Assembly (NCBI RefSeq): GCF_005116715.1 | Contig: NZ_SWCI01000001.1 | Coordinates: 1 to 64,000 of the forward strand | DNA length: 64,000 nt | Direction of reading: 5' to 3' | From: Ferrimonas sediminicola | GTDB lineage: Bacteria; Pseudomonadota; Gammaproteobacteria; Enterobacterales; Shewanellaceae | Part shown: positions 41,353-50,704 of the stretch, in pieces | Layout: each line of letters opens with the position of its first letter | Numbering within the stretch: position 1 is the first letter of the stretch | Notes under the pieces: model-generated | Seen by the model: only the letters and a program-made list of their open reading frames with translations | Databases searched by the model: none | Told to the model about the DNA's origin: nothing | Program-made: the position numbers and the translations under genes

Positions 41353-43680
41353 TTAGGCGGGCAGCATCTGCAGCTCGCTGCCGTCCCAATGGAATCTGTG
41401 GGTACGGACATTGGCCAGGAAGGCGGCGCGGTTGTCGTAGAAGGAGGTCTTGGTCATGTTGACCCCATCCCACACCGTCGGCACGTTGAAGTACTCTACG
41501 GCGAAACCCTTGGCGGAGGCGGTGGCCACACTCACCCCATGCTCCCACATGCGGGAGAACACCAGCTTGGAACTGACGTCGTCCCGCTGGCTGGCGGTCA
41601 GGGCGATGGTGTCGAAGAAGTACTTCAGTTGGCTCACTTCTGGCGGTACGTCACCCAGTTGAGCGAGCAGGCCGTTGAGGCCGTCATCCAGGAAGCTGCC
41701 GAAGGTGCCGGAGCTGACCGAGGAGGTGGTAAAGTCCACCGAGGCCAGGCCGGTATTGGGGTTGGCCGGGTGCTGGGTGACGAAGCTGGCGTGGATATCC
41801 CCGGAGAGGGTCAGGGTGCCGGTGGCGCTGAGCAGGTCGTTGACCAGGCTGCCTTTGAACTGAGGGAAGCCGTCCCAGTGATCCACGTTCAGGTAGAAGC
41901 GCTGCTTGAGGGCGGCAGGCACCAGGTCCGAGTCCAGCACCGCCTCCAGCTCCGTCACGCCGCTGTCCGCCCGGGCGGGGGAGAGGTCTGCCAGCAGCGG
42001 GGCGAAGGAGACCGAACTGGCCATCACCTTATGGGTGGCGTCGGACTGGGTCAGCACTCCCTGCAGCCAGGCGAACTGGGCCTGGTCATAGGGGGTCTGC
42101 ACGCTGCCGCCTTGCTGCCGGGCCATAGACTCCAGATAGCCTGCGTAGAGGTCGAAGGTCTCCCGGATCACCAGGTAGCGGGCACCCAGGTCTGAGAACA
42201 GGGTGGTCTTGCCCAGGGTGTAGTAGGCCAGGCCGGTGTCCACCCCGGTTTCCGGCAGCGGCGGCAGCGCCTTCAGCGGATGGCCGTCGGGCAGGGTCGC
42301 CTGGGCCTGGGTCAGCACCAGGTTGAGGTAGCTGGAGGTCAGCTTGCCAGTCACGGCGGCGGTGGCCCGGGCGCTGGCCTGGGCCAGGGCGCTGGGCTGA
42401 TCCAGCCCCAGCCGGGTCATCAGCTCCTGGGTGTAGAGGCCGGTGAAGATCTCCACGAAGGCAGCCTTGTAGGGGGCCAGTGCCTCGGCGTCGATCTCCA
42501 CCACTGGACTCATCTGGGCCAGGGTGGCGTCGATGGCGGCCTGAGGCATCCCCTGGGCGCTCAGGAAGGCGGTCAGGGTGGCGCTGTCCATCACCACGGT
42601 TGCCGGGAAGGCGTCCTCGGGGATCAGGTGATCCGGGCGGAAGGTGCGATAGTCGGTCATCGCCAGGTGCAGGTGCTGACCGAACCTCAGGTCGCGGTAG
42701 ATCTTGGTGTTGGGGAACAGCTGCTGTTCGCTCACCTCCAGGGCGCCGCTGCCGCTGTCCCCATGGGGGGCGGCGTGGTCGATGGGCATGAACTCGAAGT
42801 AGACCTGCTCGGCGTTGCGTTTGCGGCCGGTCTGCTCCTCGCCGGCGGCGCCATTCAGGTAGGTGGCATTGGTCTGCCAGCTGTCGTCGGAGAACTCGTG
42901 ATCATCCCAGATGGCCACCAGGGGGTAGCGCTCATGCAGCTCCTGCAAAACCGGGTCGGCCCGGTAGACCTCATACAGCTGGCGGTAGTTGTCGATGCTG
43001 GCGGCGGCCTGGAAGGCGCTGTCGCCGCTGCCCAGGGTCAGGGCACCGTCACCGTCTCGGAACTCGAACTGGCGTTCGCCGTCGGTGGCCTGGAAGCTGG
43101 CATCACCGCTGGTCTCATAGATGTAGTCCCCCAGATGGAGGACAAAATCCAGGTCATCCCGGGCCAGCAGAGACAGGTAGGTGTTGTAGTAGCGACCCAG
43201 GTAGTCCTGGCAGGAGGCGAAACCGAACTTCACCTCCACGTCGGCATCGGCGGCCGGGGCGGTCTTGGTGCGGCCGATGCGGGAGCTGACCAATTTGCCC
43301 TCTTTCTCAAAGAGGAAACGGTAGTAGTAGTGGCTGTAGGGGGACAGATCGGTGACCCGCACTTTCAGGCAGTGGCCGTTGGCGGCGGCGGCGGTGAAGG
43401 CCTCCTCCACCATCACCTCCTGGAAGGCGGGATCGGTGGAGAGCTGCAGAGTCAGGGAGAGATCGCCGTCGCCATCCACCGCCCGGGTCCAGAGGATCAC
43501 CGAGTCGGGGCGGGGATCGCCGGACATCACCGACTGGGGGAAGTACTCCGGCATGATCTCCGGCAGCACCATGGCCTGGTCTTGGGGGTTGTCGTTGGAG
43601 CAGCCGGTGAGGCTGGAGAGGGTCATGGCCCCGGCGGAAACCACCAGGGTGTGCAGAAAGCGGCGGCGGGTAAAGCTCAT
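41353..43680 (-). CDS. phoD: PhoD-like alkaline phosphatase/phosphodiesterase, Tat lipoprotein
   Basis: A 775-residue protein, longer than typical PhoD (about 550-600). The N terminus has a Tat motif TRRRFLHTL and a lipobox LTGC, so it is exported folded and lipid-anchored. The PhoD metallophosphoesterase motifs are present: FASCQDY, LHLGDYIYE, AIWDDHEFSDD, LSGDIHASF. PhoD enzymes use Fe and Ca to cleave phosphodiesters and monoesters. The insert between about residues 380 and 500 accounts for the extra length. No Pho box was identified upstream. Confidence 0.85.
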   Translation of the reverse strand: MSFTRRRFLHTLVVSAGAMTLSSLTGCSNDNPQDQAMVLPEIMPEYFPQSVMSGDPRPDSVILWTRAVDGDGDLSLTLQLSTDPAFQEVMVEEAFTAAAANGHCLKVRVTDLSPYSHYYYRFLFEKEGKLVSSRIGRTKTAPAADADVEVKFGFASCQDYLGRYYNTYLSLLARDDLDFVLHLGDYIYETSGDASFQATDGERQFEFRDGDGALTLGSGDSAFQAAASIDNYRQLYEVYRADPVLQELHERYPLVAIWDDHEFSDDSWQTNATYLNGAAGEEQTGRKRNAEQVYFEFMPIDHAAPHGDSGSGALEVSEQQLFPNTKIYRDLRFGQHLHLAMTDYRTFRPDHLIPEDAFPATVVMDSATLTAFLSAQGMPQAAIDATLAQMSPVVEIDAEALAPYKAAFVEIFTGLYTQELMTRLGLDQPSALAQASARATAAVTGKLTSSYLNLVLTQAQATLPDGHPLKALPPLPETGVDTGLAYYTLGKTTLFSDLGARYLVIRETFDLYAGYLESMARQQGGSVQTPYDQAQFAWLQGVLTQSDATHKVMASSVSFAPLLADLSPARADSGVTELEAVLDSDLVPAALKQRFYLNVDHWDGFPQFKGSLVNDLLSATGTLTLSGDIHASFVTQHPANPNTGLASVDFTTSSVSSGTFGSFLDDGLNGLLAQLGDVPPEVSQLKYFFDTIALTASQRDDVSSKLVFSRMWEHGVSVATASAKGFAVEYFNVPTVWDGVNMTKTSFYDNRAAFLANVRTHRFHWDGSELQMLPA

Positions 43681-43823
43681 CGAGTCATCCTTGCTTTGTT
43701 GTCGTTATCTTTGCCTCATCAACCCAATGGGTTGTACATCCTGTAAGGCTGCGGGCTCAGGGGTGAGCGCCCTATGTTGATAACAGATTATTACAGGTGT
43801 GTGAACAGGTAGGACCTCAAAAG

Positions 43824-43854
43824 AGCGGGCGGCCAAGGGGAGGGACCGCCCGCT
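43824..43854 (-). terminator. Terminator of the porin gene
   Basis: AGCGGGCGG/CCGCCCGCT stem followed on the minus strand by CTTTTG, about 80 bp after the porin stop. Confidence 0.6.
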
Positions 43855-43930
43855 GCGGGGGGTATCGCTACTTGTCGCGAACACTTAAGCAGTGTCCATT
43901 TCACTCGACTGGCGTCACTTAGAGACCTAT

Positions 43931-44974
43931 TTAGAGTGCGTAGCGAATTGAAAGTTGACCGTATGTAGAGTCACTGTCGGCATGGTCGATTGAGTAGTTA
44001 CCCACTTCTAGCCCCATGGACAGCTTCTTGGTAAGATTCGTAAATAGGTTCATGCCCCACTGGCTGGTTTCATTTCTAGAAACGTCCCCTTCGATGTGGC
44101 CGTAGAACAGGGTCGAGCGAACAGTCTCGCTCCAGAAGTGGCGGTAGGCGATGTTGTAGGCAGTGGTATCTTCCACCTCTTCACCGACTAGGTCTTTAAC
44201 GGCGGCGGTTCCCACATAACGACCCAGTTCGCCTTTGTGGATCTGGAAACGAAGGTCATCTTTGCCAAAAGTGTTGATGCGACCCGCAATGGAGAGGCCC
44301 AGGGCGTTTTCAGTTTTACCACCGGCGGTGTTCAACTGACGAGCCAGGCCAGCAATGGACACATTCCCCCAATCACCCTTGAAGGTGTACTTGCCAATCA
44401 GATCAGGCAACTTGTCATTCGCGGTATCGCCACCAAAGCTCTCTGGATTCTCGATCGACAGTTGCAATCCGTCCCTGGTGTATCGGATCTGGCCCTGGCG
44501 GATAAAGGAGATGCCCATCATGCTGCCGCCAAAGTCAGCGGTCTCACCTATGGCGCTGGTGTTCATCAAGGTAGACCATGTTTGGCCAGCGGTGACGTTC
44601 TTATACTTGATGAATGCGTGACGCAAACGCGGTTGAGCGGCGTTGGAGATCACTTGGTTCCCGCCGCCGCCAAAGAAGTCCATTTCGATGAAGCCGACCA
44701 GGTCGCCGTGGATATACTTGGTATTGAAGCGGGTTTCGTTGGCAAAGAGACGAAATTGAGAGGCGCTCTCCTCCAGTGGGGTGCCTGCGCCGGTCCATTG
44801 ATCTTGATACGCCACGTCACCATCTACATAGCGAACATCAGCCTTGATGTAACCGCCAAAAATCAGTTTGTTTTGATCGTCTATCTGAATGCCATAGGCG
44901 GCTGCAGCCGGCAGGGATATCGAAGCAACTGAACCGAAAAGAAGAGCGTATATTAACTTTTTATTTGTAACCAT
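43931..44974 (-). CDS. DcaP-like outer-membrane porin
   Basis: A 347-residue beta-barrel protein with signal peptide (LLFGSVASISLPAAAAYG in outline), alternating amphipathic strands and C-terminal YGQLSIRYAL ending as outer-membrane proteins do. The segments ADVRYVDGD, RLFANETRFN and GQTWSTLMN are typical of DcaP-type porins, which admit dicarboxylates or other small acids. It lies downstream of the flavocytochrome genes on the same strand, suggesting it supplies their substrate. Its codon use is less GC-rich than its neighbours. Confidence 0.8.
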   Translation of the reverse strand: MVTNKKLIYALLFGSVASISLPAAAAYGIQIDDQNKLIFGGYIKADVRYVDGDVAYQDQWTGAGTPLEESASQFRLFANETRFNTKYIHGDLVGFIEMDFFGGGGNQVISNAAQPRLRHAFIKYKNVTAGQTWSTLMNTSAIGETADFGGSMMGISFIRQGQIRYTRDGLQLSIENPESFGGDTANDKLPDLIGKYTFKGDWGNVSIAGLARQLNTAGGKTENALGLSIAGRINTFGKDDLRFQIHKGELGRYVGTAAVKDLVGEEVEDTTAYNIAYRHFWSETVRSTLFYGHIEGDVSRNETSQWGMNLFTNLTKKLSMGLEVGNYSIDHADSDSTYGQLSIRYAL

Positions 44975-45013
44975 GATTTCATTACTTTTTCAAAAATGCA
45001 TGTTCAACCACCG

Positions 45014-45054
45014 GGCCATATTCACTTTGTGTAGGGGTGAGAACGAATATGGCC
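45014..45054. repeat. 10-bp inverted repeat between tetrahaem cytochrome and porin genes
   Basis: GGCCATATTC (45014-45023) and GAATATGGCC (45045-45054) are perfect complements around a 21-nt spacer. There is no T tract, so it is more likely an operator or mRNA processing hairpin than a terminator. Confidence 0.5.
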
Positions 45055-45091
45055 GGCGGCTGAACATCATCTTTTCCTCGGAAGGGGGCTG

Positions 45092-45442
45092 TTATTTAAA
45101 CTTCGGATAGTCGAAGTTGTGGCACTCCTGGCACAGCGCTTTCTTCGCCGTGTGCTCGCCGTGACACTCCTGACAAGGGGCTTCCTTGCCGTAGTGCATG
45201 CTGTCGTGGGGGTTCTGACGGGCTTCCTCACCATGGCGTTCGGTCTGCTTGGCGACCTCCTCCATGCTGTGGCACTGCAGGCAGGCATCGTCAGAGGGGA
45301 AGCGCTTCATCCCCTGGTCGTGGCAGGTCTTACAACCGGCGTCGTAGACGTCCATGTGGTAGTCACGCGTGTTCTGGGCGGCGGCGCCAAAGCTCAGGGT
45401 CAGGGCCAGGGCGGCGGCAAACAGGGTCAGGGTCGATTTCAT
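45092..45442 (-). CDS. Small tetrahaem c-type cytochrome
   Basis: A 116-residue periplasmic protein: signal peptide (LTLFAAALALTLSFGAAA in outline) and four CXXCH sites (CKTCH, CLQCH, CQECH, CQECH) with spacing like the haem domain of Shewanella flavocytochrome c. It lies 5 bp after the flavoprotein gene, so the two together reproduce a split flavocytochrome, with this subunit passing electrons to the FAD subunit. Confidence 0.88.
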   Translation of the reverse strand: MKSTLTLFAAALALTLSFGAAAQNTRDYHMDVYDAGCKTCHDQGMKRFPSDDACLQCHSMEEVAKQTERHGEEARQNPHDSMHYGKEAPCQECHGEHTAKKALCQECHNFDYPKFK

Positions 45443-45447
45443 GGCGA

Positions 45448-46953
45448 TTAGGCCTCCATGATTGAGCGGGCGGCGGTGACGCCGAACGCCATACATTCGG
45501 GGGTAGAGCAGCCACCCAGTCGGCTCACTCCGTGGATGCCTCCGGTCACTTCGCCGGCGGCGTACAGGCCTGGGATAGGCTTGCCAGTCTTGGCGGCCAG
45601 TACTTCGGCCTTGGTGTTGATCTGGATGCCGCCCTGGCAGTAGTGCACCTTGGGCCACAGGCGCTGAACGATGAAGGGGGCGGTCAGCTTGATGCCGCGG
45701 CCAGCGTCCATACGCTTGCCGAACTGGGTGTCTTCACCGTTTTCTACAAAGCCGTTCCAGTCGTCGATCTGCTTCTTCAGCGGGGCCAGGGGCACATCGA
45801 AGTGGTTGGCAATGGCTTCCACGGAATCGAACTCCCAAGCCACGTTATACTTGAGTACGTTGTGCATGGAGGGGTCTTTCTGCGCCTCGTGCTTGGGGGC
45901 GATCAGCAGGGCAGGGTTGGGGTTGCCATCCTTGTCACGGCGCTGCAACTCCAGGTCGGCCCGGGTCTTACGGTCGGCAATTTCGTTCATGAAACGCTGG
46001 CCGGTGTTGCGATCGATGGCGATGGAGTGGGGGAAGTTGTACAGGGAGAAGCCCGCACCGTAGCCGAAGCCACCCTCATCTGGAGAGGCCCAGGGACCGG
46101 ACTGGATGTGAGCCAGATGGACAGGAGTCGCGCCTGCCGCCAGCATCTCGATCAGGCCGTCACCGGTGGCGCCCTTGGCGTTGGTGCAACCCACTTCGGC
46201 AGTCAGGGTCGGATCCTGTGCCATGCGGAAGTTGATGTTGTAGCCGAAGCCACCGGTAGCAATGATCACGCCGCGCTGGGCCTTAACATTGATGAGTTCA
46301 CCGCTCTCTTCGTGACCGAAGTGGTAGCCCTTGCGAACCTGGATGCCGATCACCCGGCCGCTGTTGTCGCGGATCAGGTGCTCGAACTTGTGGCGAATGA
46401 AGGTCTTCACCCCCATCTTGCGGGCAGTGTCCAGCATGGGGCGGATAAAGCCGGAACCGGAGCGCTCCACCACCTGGTGGCTGCGGGTGGCGCTGGTACC
46501 GCCGGTGGTGATGATGTGGTCACGGTAGACACAGCCGCAATCCTTGGTCATCTGGTAGATGTAGGGTCCCAGCTCGGCGCTGTGACGCAGCAGAGTTTCG
46601 CTGGCGATACCACGGCCAGATTTCAGCTGGTCCTTCACCATCAGCTCGGCGCTGTCCTTGATGCCCAACTTTTTCTGCAGCTCGGTGCCGGCGAAGCAGG
46701 CCTGGCCGGCATTCAGGGTGCTGTTGCCGCCATAGACCCCCATCTTTTCGAAGACCACCACATCCTTGGCCCCCTTGCGCATCGCCTCAACGGCGGCCGC
46801 CAGTCCGGCAAAGCCGGAACCGATGATGATGACCTCGTGCTCGGAATCCCACTGGGTGGGTTCGTCGCCACATTTGGCGGATGCCACCATGGGCATCATG
46901 GCGCCGGCAGCCATGCCGGCTCCCAGTTTCATAAACGAACGTCTGTCATGCAT
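45448..46953 (-). CDS. Tat-exported FAD-dependent reductase (fumarate/urocanate reductase type)
   Basis: A 501-residue flavoprotein with Tat signal RRSFMKLGAG, the FAD-binding GSGFAGLAAA motif (about residues 48-57), GATGDG and GEVTGGIHG motifs of the fumarate reductase flavoprotein family, and a catalytic Arg candidate in the FVENGEDTQFGKR region. It lacks fused haems; these are supplied by the adjacent tetrahaem gene. Two-subunit enzymes of this form include methacrylate reductase; the actual enoate substrate cannot be read from sequence. The chosen ATG at 46953 starts the Tat signal. It is divergent from a TetR-type gene, which probably controls it. Confidence 0.85.
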   Translation of the reverse strand: MHDRRSFMKLGAGMAAGAMMPMVASAKCGDEPTQWDSEHEVIIIGSGFAGLAAAVEAMRKGAKDVVVFEKMGVYGGNSTLNAGQACFAGTELQKKLGIKDSAELMVKDQLKSGRGIASETLLRHSAELGPYIYQMTKDCGCVYRDHIITTGGTSATRSHQVVERSGSGFIRPMLDTARKMGVKTFIRHKFEHLIRDNSGRVIGIQVRKGYHFGHEESGELINVKAQRGVIIATGGFGYNINFRMAQDPTLTAEVGCTNAKGATGDGLIEMLAAGATPVHLAHIQSGPWASPDEGGFGYGAGFSLYNFPHSIAIDRNTGQRFMNEIADRKTRADLELQRRDKDGNPNPALLIAPKHEAQKDPSMHNVLKYNVAWEFDSVEAIANHFDVPLAPLKKQIDDWNGFVENGEDTQFGKRMDAGRGIKLTAPFIVQRLWPKVHYCQGGIQINTKAEVLAAKTGKPIPGLYAAGEVTGGIHGVSRLGGCSTPECMAFGVTAARSIMEA

Positions 46954-47181
46954 AGTGTTTATCTCGCTCAGTGAATGTGGAATTACTTTATCGCTGGCGG
47001 TAGAGGCAAAAATAAGCGCGAGATCACAGTGGGATTTGGGTGAAAAAAGTTTTCGTGAGTCTTTCGCAGAAAAAATTTCTGGCGCCAAAGTTGAAATAAA
47101 AATTGTGGTCTGGGTAGCGAAAATAGCTTGTGCATTGTGACAAAGTAACGGCGCCTGAAATTAATCAGTGATGAGGTGACC

Positions 47182-47946
47182 ATGCACTGCCCCAAAACCA
47201 ATCTGGATATCATGCGCTGTAACGAGCTGTTGACTGTGGCCGAAAGCCTGGTAGACGAGCATGGTGTGGTCTCTTTCCGCTTTGCCCAGATGGCCAAGGA
47301 GGCCTCCTGCTCCAACCACACACTGTACAAGTTCTTCCAGTCCAAGGAGGATGTGCTGGTGTGCCTGTTTCTGCGCAACTGCACCTCCAACTACATGCCG
47401 CTGTTCCTGGAGCAACACCCTGAACTGACGGCGCTGGAGAGGGCGGCGGTGCCGGCGGTGTTCTCGCTGGTCTCGGTGTCTCGCAGCCAAACCTTCAACA
47501 TCTTGCGGGTGGTGTCCATCAACTCCATGTTCTGGCAGATGGCCAGCGACGAAAAGGTTGCCCTGCTGCGGGAAAGGGTAAATCTGTTCTGGAGCCGGGT
47601 GCATCTGCACATCGAACAGGCACAGCACAGCGGTGCCCTGCAGGCCAGCGAGGCCCAGGTGATGGAACTCACTCAGGCGATCTATTTCTTTATGGCAGGC
47701 AGTCTTTCCTCCTATGAAAGTCAACTGATGGAAAGCAAATATTTAACTGAGAAGAACCCAACCTATTATCGCCACCTCGCAGACCTGATGAATCGATATA
47801 AGTGGAATGAGGTGGCGACAGAAAGCAAGTTTGAAAAATTGGCGAATAAGATGGAGCTGTTTTTTGATAAACATTACAAGCCAAATAAGAACTGTGAGCG
47901 CTGCCTGAAGTTCCATGGCTATAACGACGTTCGCCAGCTTCCATAA
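47182..47946 (+). CDS. TetR-family transcriptional regulator
   Basis: A 254-residue regulator. The N-terminal helix-turn-helix (VSFRFAQMAKEASCSNHTLYKFFQSKEDV in outline) is TetR-like, and the long C-terminal part is the ligand domain. A GAGG ribosome site lies 5 nt upstream of the chosen ATG. It is divergent from the flavoprotein/tetrahaem/porin genes with a 228-bp region that holds two GGCGCC motifs (about 47080 and 47150), possible operator parts. The C terminus has three Cys-containing residues (NCERCLKFHG), a possible metal or redox feature. Confidence 0.8.
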   Translation: MHCPKTNLDIMRCNELLTVAESLVDEHGVVSFRFAQMAKEASCSNHTLYKFFQSKEDVLVCLFLRNCTSNYMPLFLEQHPELTALERAAVPAVFSLVSVSRSQTFNILRVVSINSMFWQMASDEKVALLRERVNLFWSRVHLHIEQAQHSGALQASEAQVMELTQAIYFFMAGSLSSYESQLMESKYLTEKNPTYYRHLADLMNRYKWNEVATESKFEKLANKMELFFDKHYKPNKNCERCLKFHGYNDVRQLP

Positions 47947-48107
47947 CCCCCTTCTCTTTACCTGACCCACCCTTCTGCCGGCTCGCGCTCCGAACCGGCA
48001 TTTGCGCTGGATCACATTTCTTCCCGAGGCTACAATGGCGCCGCGCCAAGGCGCATCAACGGAAGATGATAAGAAACGCACCTGCCAAGCAGGGCAAAGG
48101 GGTCAAT

Positions 48108-48962
48108 ATGGATACACAGGTAACACGCCTGGAAGCCGTGGACTTTCGCAGCGAGGACGCCGCCGAGCGTTTTGTGGAGTCGTTACGAAACACCGGGTTT
48201 GGGGTGCTGAAGAACCATCCGCTGTCCCAGCAGAGGGTCCAAGGCATCTACGACAACTGGCTGACTTTTTTCGGCACCGAGGAGAAGCACCAGTTTGCCT
48301 TCAATTCGGAAGCTCAGGATGGCTACTTTGCCGCCGAGGTGGCGGAGAGCGCCAAGGGGTCAGACAAACGGGACATCAAGGAGTACTACCACTACTACCC
48401 TTGGGGTCAGTGTCCCGGACAGTTGAAGGGAGAGCTGCAGGAGTACTATGACACCGCCCTGGCGTTTGCCACTACCCTGCTTGAGTGGATTGAGCGATAC
48501 ACGCCGGAAGAGGTGGCCGAGCACTACCGCGAGCCCCTGCCCAATATGATCGAGGGCAGTGAGCAGTCTCTGCTGCGGGTGTTGCACTATCCGCCCATGA
48601 CCGGAGAGGAGGAGCCCGGCGCCATCCGCGCTGCCGCCCACGAGGACATCAACCTGATCACCATCCTGCCTGCGGCCAATGAGCCTGGGCTCCAGGTGAA
48701 GGGCAAAGATGGCCAGTGGCTGGACGTTCCCTGTGATTTCGGCAACCTGATCGTCAACATCGGTGACATGTTGCAGGAGGCCTCCCAGGGATACTTCCCC
48801 TCCACCACCCACAGGGTGATCAACCCCGGGGGGGTGGACCTCAATCGTTCCCGGGTGTCTCTGCCGCTGTTTATCCACCCTCGCTCCGAGGTGGTGCTGT
48901 CTGAGCGTCACACCGCCCACAGTTACCTGATGGAGCGATTGCGCGAACTTGGCGTCATCTAA
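48108..48962 (+). CDS. Isopenicillin N synthase-like 2-oxoglutarate/Fe(II) oxygenase
   Basis: A 284-residue non-haem iron oxygenase. The iron-binding facial triad is visible as H-x-D in AAHEDINLITIL and His in STTHRVINP; the 2-oxoglutarate-binding R-x-S is in RSRVSLPLF. The N-terminal region (FVESLRNTGFGVLKNHPL in outline) is the DIOX_N domain. The ATG at 48108 has AAGGGG upstream. The substrate is unknown; the context (TetR gene upstream, glycerate kinase downstream) is not informative. Confidence 0.85.
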   Translation: MDTQVTRLEAVDFRSEDAAERFVESLRNTGFGVLKNHPLSQQRVQGIYDNWLTFFGTEEKHQFAFNSEAQDGYFAAEVAESAKGSDKRDIKEYYHYYPWGQCPGQLKGELQEYYDTALAFATTLLEWIERYTPEEVAEHYREPLPNMIEGSEQSLLRVLHYPPMTGEEEPGAIRAAAHEDINLITILPAANEPGLQVKGKDGQWLDVPCDFGNLIVNIGDMLQEASQGYFPSTTHRVINPGGVDLNRSRVSLPLFIHPRSEVVLSERHTAHSYLMERLRELGVI

Positions 48963-48988
48963 CAGCCAAAATTCATGATGATGGTATT

Positions 48989-49019
48989 AAGCCGCTGACC
49001 CGGGTCAGCGGCTTTTTTA
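48989..49019 (+). terminator. Terminator of the oxygenase gene
   Basis: An 11-bp perfectly palindromic stem (GCCGCTGACCC and its complement) followed by TTTTTTT. Confidence 0.88.
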
Positions 49020-49078
49020 TGTCACCTTGTGGGGGCCGGGACACAGATCCGCGGCCCCAAGGGGCGCCGGCGGTCGTG

Positions 49079-49366
49079 TCAGCGGGCCAGCCGATGGATC
49101 CGTTCCAGGGGTTCATACCAGCCGGCCAGGGCCGGATCGATGGTGCCGTTGCGGATCGGCACCACCGCCTTGCTCCTGATATCCAGCTGTGCCTGTAGGT
49201 TCACCTCCGGCTGCATGTGCACTTTGCTCCACAGGTCGTTGTAGGCACCGGCCGCCATCAAGGTCAGGCCGTCCAGGTTGATCGCCTGCCACTTCAACAC
49301 CTTGATGATCTTGTCGTCGCGGATCTCTCCGCTGCGCGATGGGATCGGTTGCTTGGGTGTAGCTGC
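49079..49366 (-). pseudogene. Unrecognised C-terminal gene fragment
   Basis: A minus-strand frame of about 95 codons, opening just after an in-frame TAG (49367-49369) and ending at a stop beginning at 49079. The product (KVLKWQAINLDGLTLMAAGA, then VNLQAQLDIRSKAVVPIRNG and WYEPLERIHRLAR) looks like real protein but has no good start codon near its beginning. I do not recognise the family. It may be the tail of a gene whose front was lost, or a short gene starting at GTG 49300. Confidence 0.35.
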
Positions 49367-49522
49367 CTACGGCAGCCATTGGCCGATGACCGCCTAGGTT
49401 GTGCAGGTCGATTCACTGATGTGCGACATGGATGTTGCTCCTCTCTCGGGTAAAGCGGTACTGGCCGGGAGCGTGCACTCCGATCTATGCTGACCACTTT
49501 GCCGATGCCTGAGAATAGAGTG

Positions 49523-50656
49523 ATGAAGATAGTGATCGCCCCCGACTCCTTCAAGGAGAGCCTCTCCGCCATGGAGGTGGCCAGCGCCATCGAGGCGGGC
49601 TGGCGCCAGATTGACGCCGATGCCGAAGTGCTGAAACTGCCCATGGCCGATGGTGGCGAGGGCACGGTCCAGGCCCTAGTGGCGGCCACCGCCGGCGATC
49701 TGGTAGAGGTGGAGGTCACCGCCCCCCTGGGAAACCGGGTGCGGGCGGGGTTTGGCCTGGTGGGCGATGGCCGTACCGCCGTGGTGGAGATGGCCCAGGC
49801 ATCGGGACTGCATCTGGTGCCCAGGGCGCGGCGCAACCCGCTGCTGACCTCCACCTTCGGTACCGGTGAACTGATCCTGGCGGCGTTGGACCGGGGGGTG
49901 GAGAGGATCATCATCGGCATCGGTGGCAGCGCCACCAACGACGGCGGTGCCGGCATGATGCAGGCCCTGGGAGCCCGATTGCTGGATGAGCAGGGGGAGG
50001 AGCTGCCGGCGGGCGGCGGTGCCCTGGACCGACTGGTCAACCTGGATCTCTCCGGGCTGGACCCCCGCCTCAGCAAGCTGTCCCTGGAAGTGGCCTGCGA
50101 CGTCGACAACCCCCTCTGCGGCCCCAAGGGGGCCTCTGCGGTGTTTGGGCCGCAGAAGGGGGCTGATGAGGCGATGGTGGCTCAGCTGGATGCCAACCTG
50201 GGCCATTACGCCAAGGTGATTCGGCGGCAGCTGGGGGTGGCCGTGGCCGAGATCCCCGGGGCCGGCGCCGCCGGCGGGCTGGGCGCCGCGTTGGCCGGCT
50301 TGCTCCAGGCCCGGCTGCGGCCTGGCATCGAGATCGTGATGGAGGCGGTGGGGCTGGAGCGAGCGCTGCAGGGCGCCGATCTGGTGATCACCGGCGAGGG
50401 GTGCATCGACGGCCAGTCGGTCCACGGCAAGACCCCGGTCGGGGTGGCTCGCCTGGCCAGGGAGCTTGGGGTGCCTGTGGTGGCCCTGGCCGGTTCCCTG
50501 GGCCCGGGCAGCGAGCTGGTGCACCGGGAGGGGATCGATGCCCTGTTCAGCGTCGTGCCTGGCGTTACCAGCCTGGATCAGGCCCTGGCCGATGGGGCGC
50601 ACAACCTGATCCTGACCGCCCGCAACCTGGCGGCGCTGTGGCAAATGGCGAGATAG
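49523..50656 (+). CDS. Glycerate kinase (GarK/GlxK family)
   Basis: A 377-residue enzyme phosphorylating glycerate with ATP. Family marks: MKIVIAPDSFKESLSA at the start, PMADGGEGT, GIGGSATNDGGAG, GAGAAGGLGAAL and TGEGCIDGQS. The start at 49523 is fixed by the conserved N terminus. It is a single gene with a terminator at 50660; it would feed glyoxylate or sugar-acid breakdown into glycolysis. Confidence 0.92.
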   Translation: MKIVIAPDSFKESLSAMEVASAIEAGWRQIDADAEVLKLPMADGGEGTVQALVAATAGDLVEVEVTAPLGNRVRAGFGLVGDGRTAVVEMAQASGLHLVPRARRNPLLTSTFGTGELILAALDRGVERIIIGIGGSATNDGGAGMMQALGARLLDEQGEELPAGGGALDRLVNLDLSGLDPRLSKLSLEVACDVDNPLCGPKGASAVFGPQKGADEAMVAQLDANLGHYAKVIRRQLGVAVAEIPGAGAAGGLGAALAGLLQARLRPGIEIVMEAVGLERALQGADLVITGEGCIDGQSVHGKTPVGVARLARELGVPVVALAGSLGPGSELVHREGIDALFSVVPGVTSLDQALADGAHNLILTARNLAALWQMAR

Positions 50657-50659
50657 GCA

Positions 50660-50683
50660 GAGGGCGCCCCTTGGGGCGCCCTC
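50660..50683. terminator. Bidirectional terminator between glycerate kinase and rsuA
   Basis: GAGGGCGCCCC/GGGGCGCCCTC stem with a TT loop; flanking T content is low, so efficiency is uncertain. Confidence 0.6.
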
Positions 50684-50704
50684 TCAGCAATGACGGGAGC
50701 CGAC

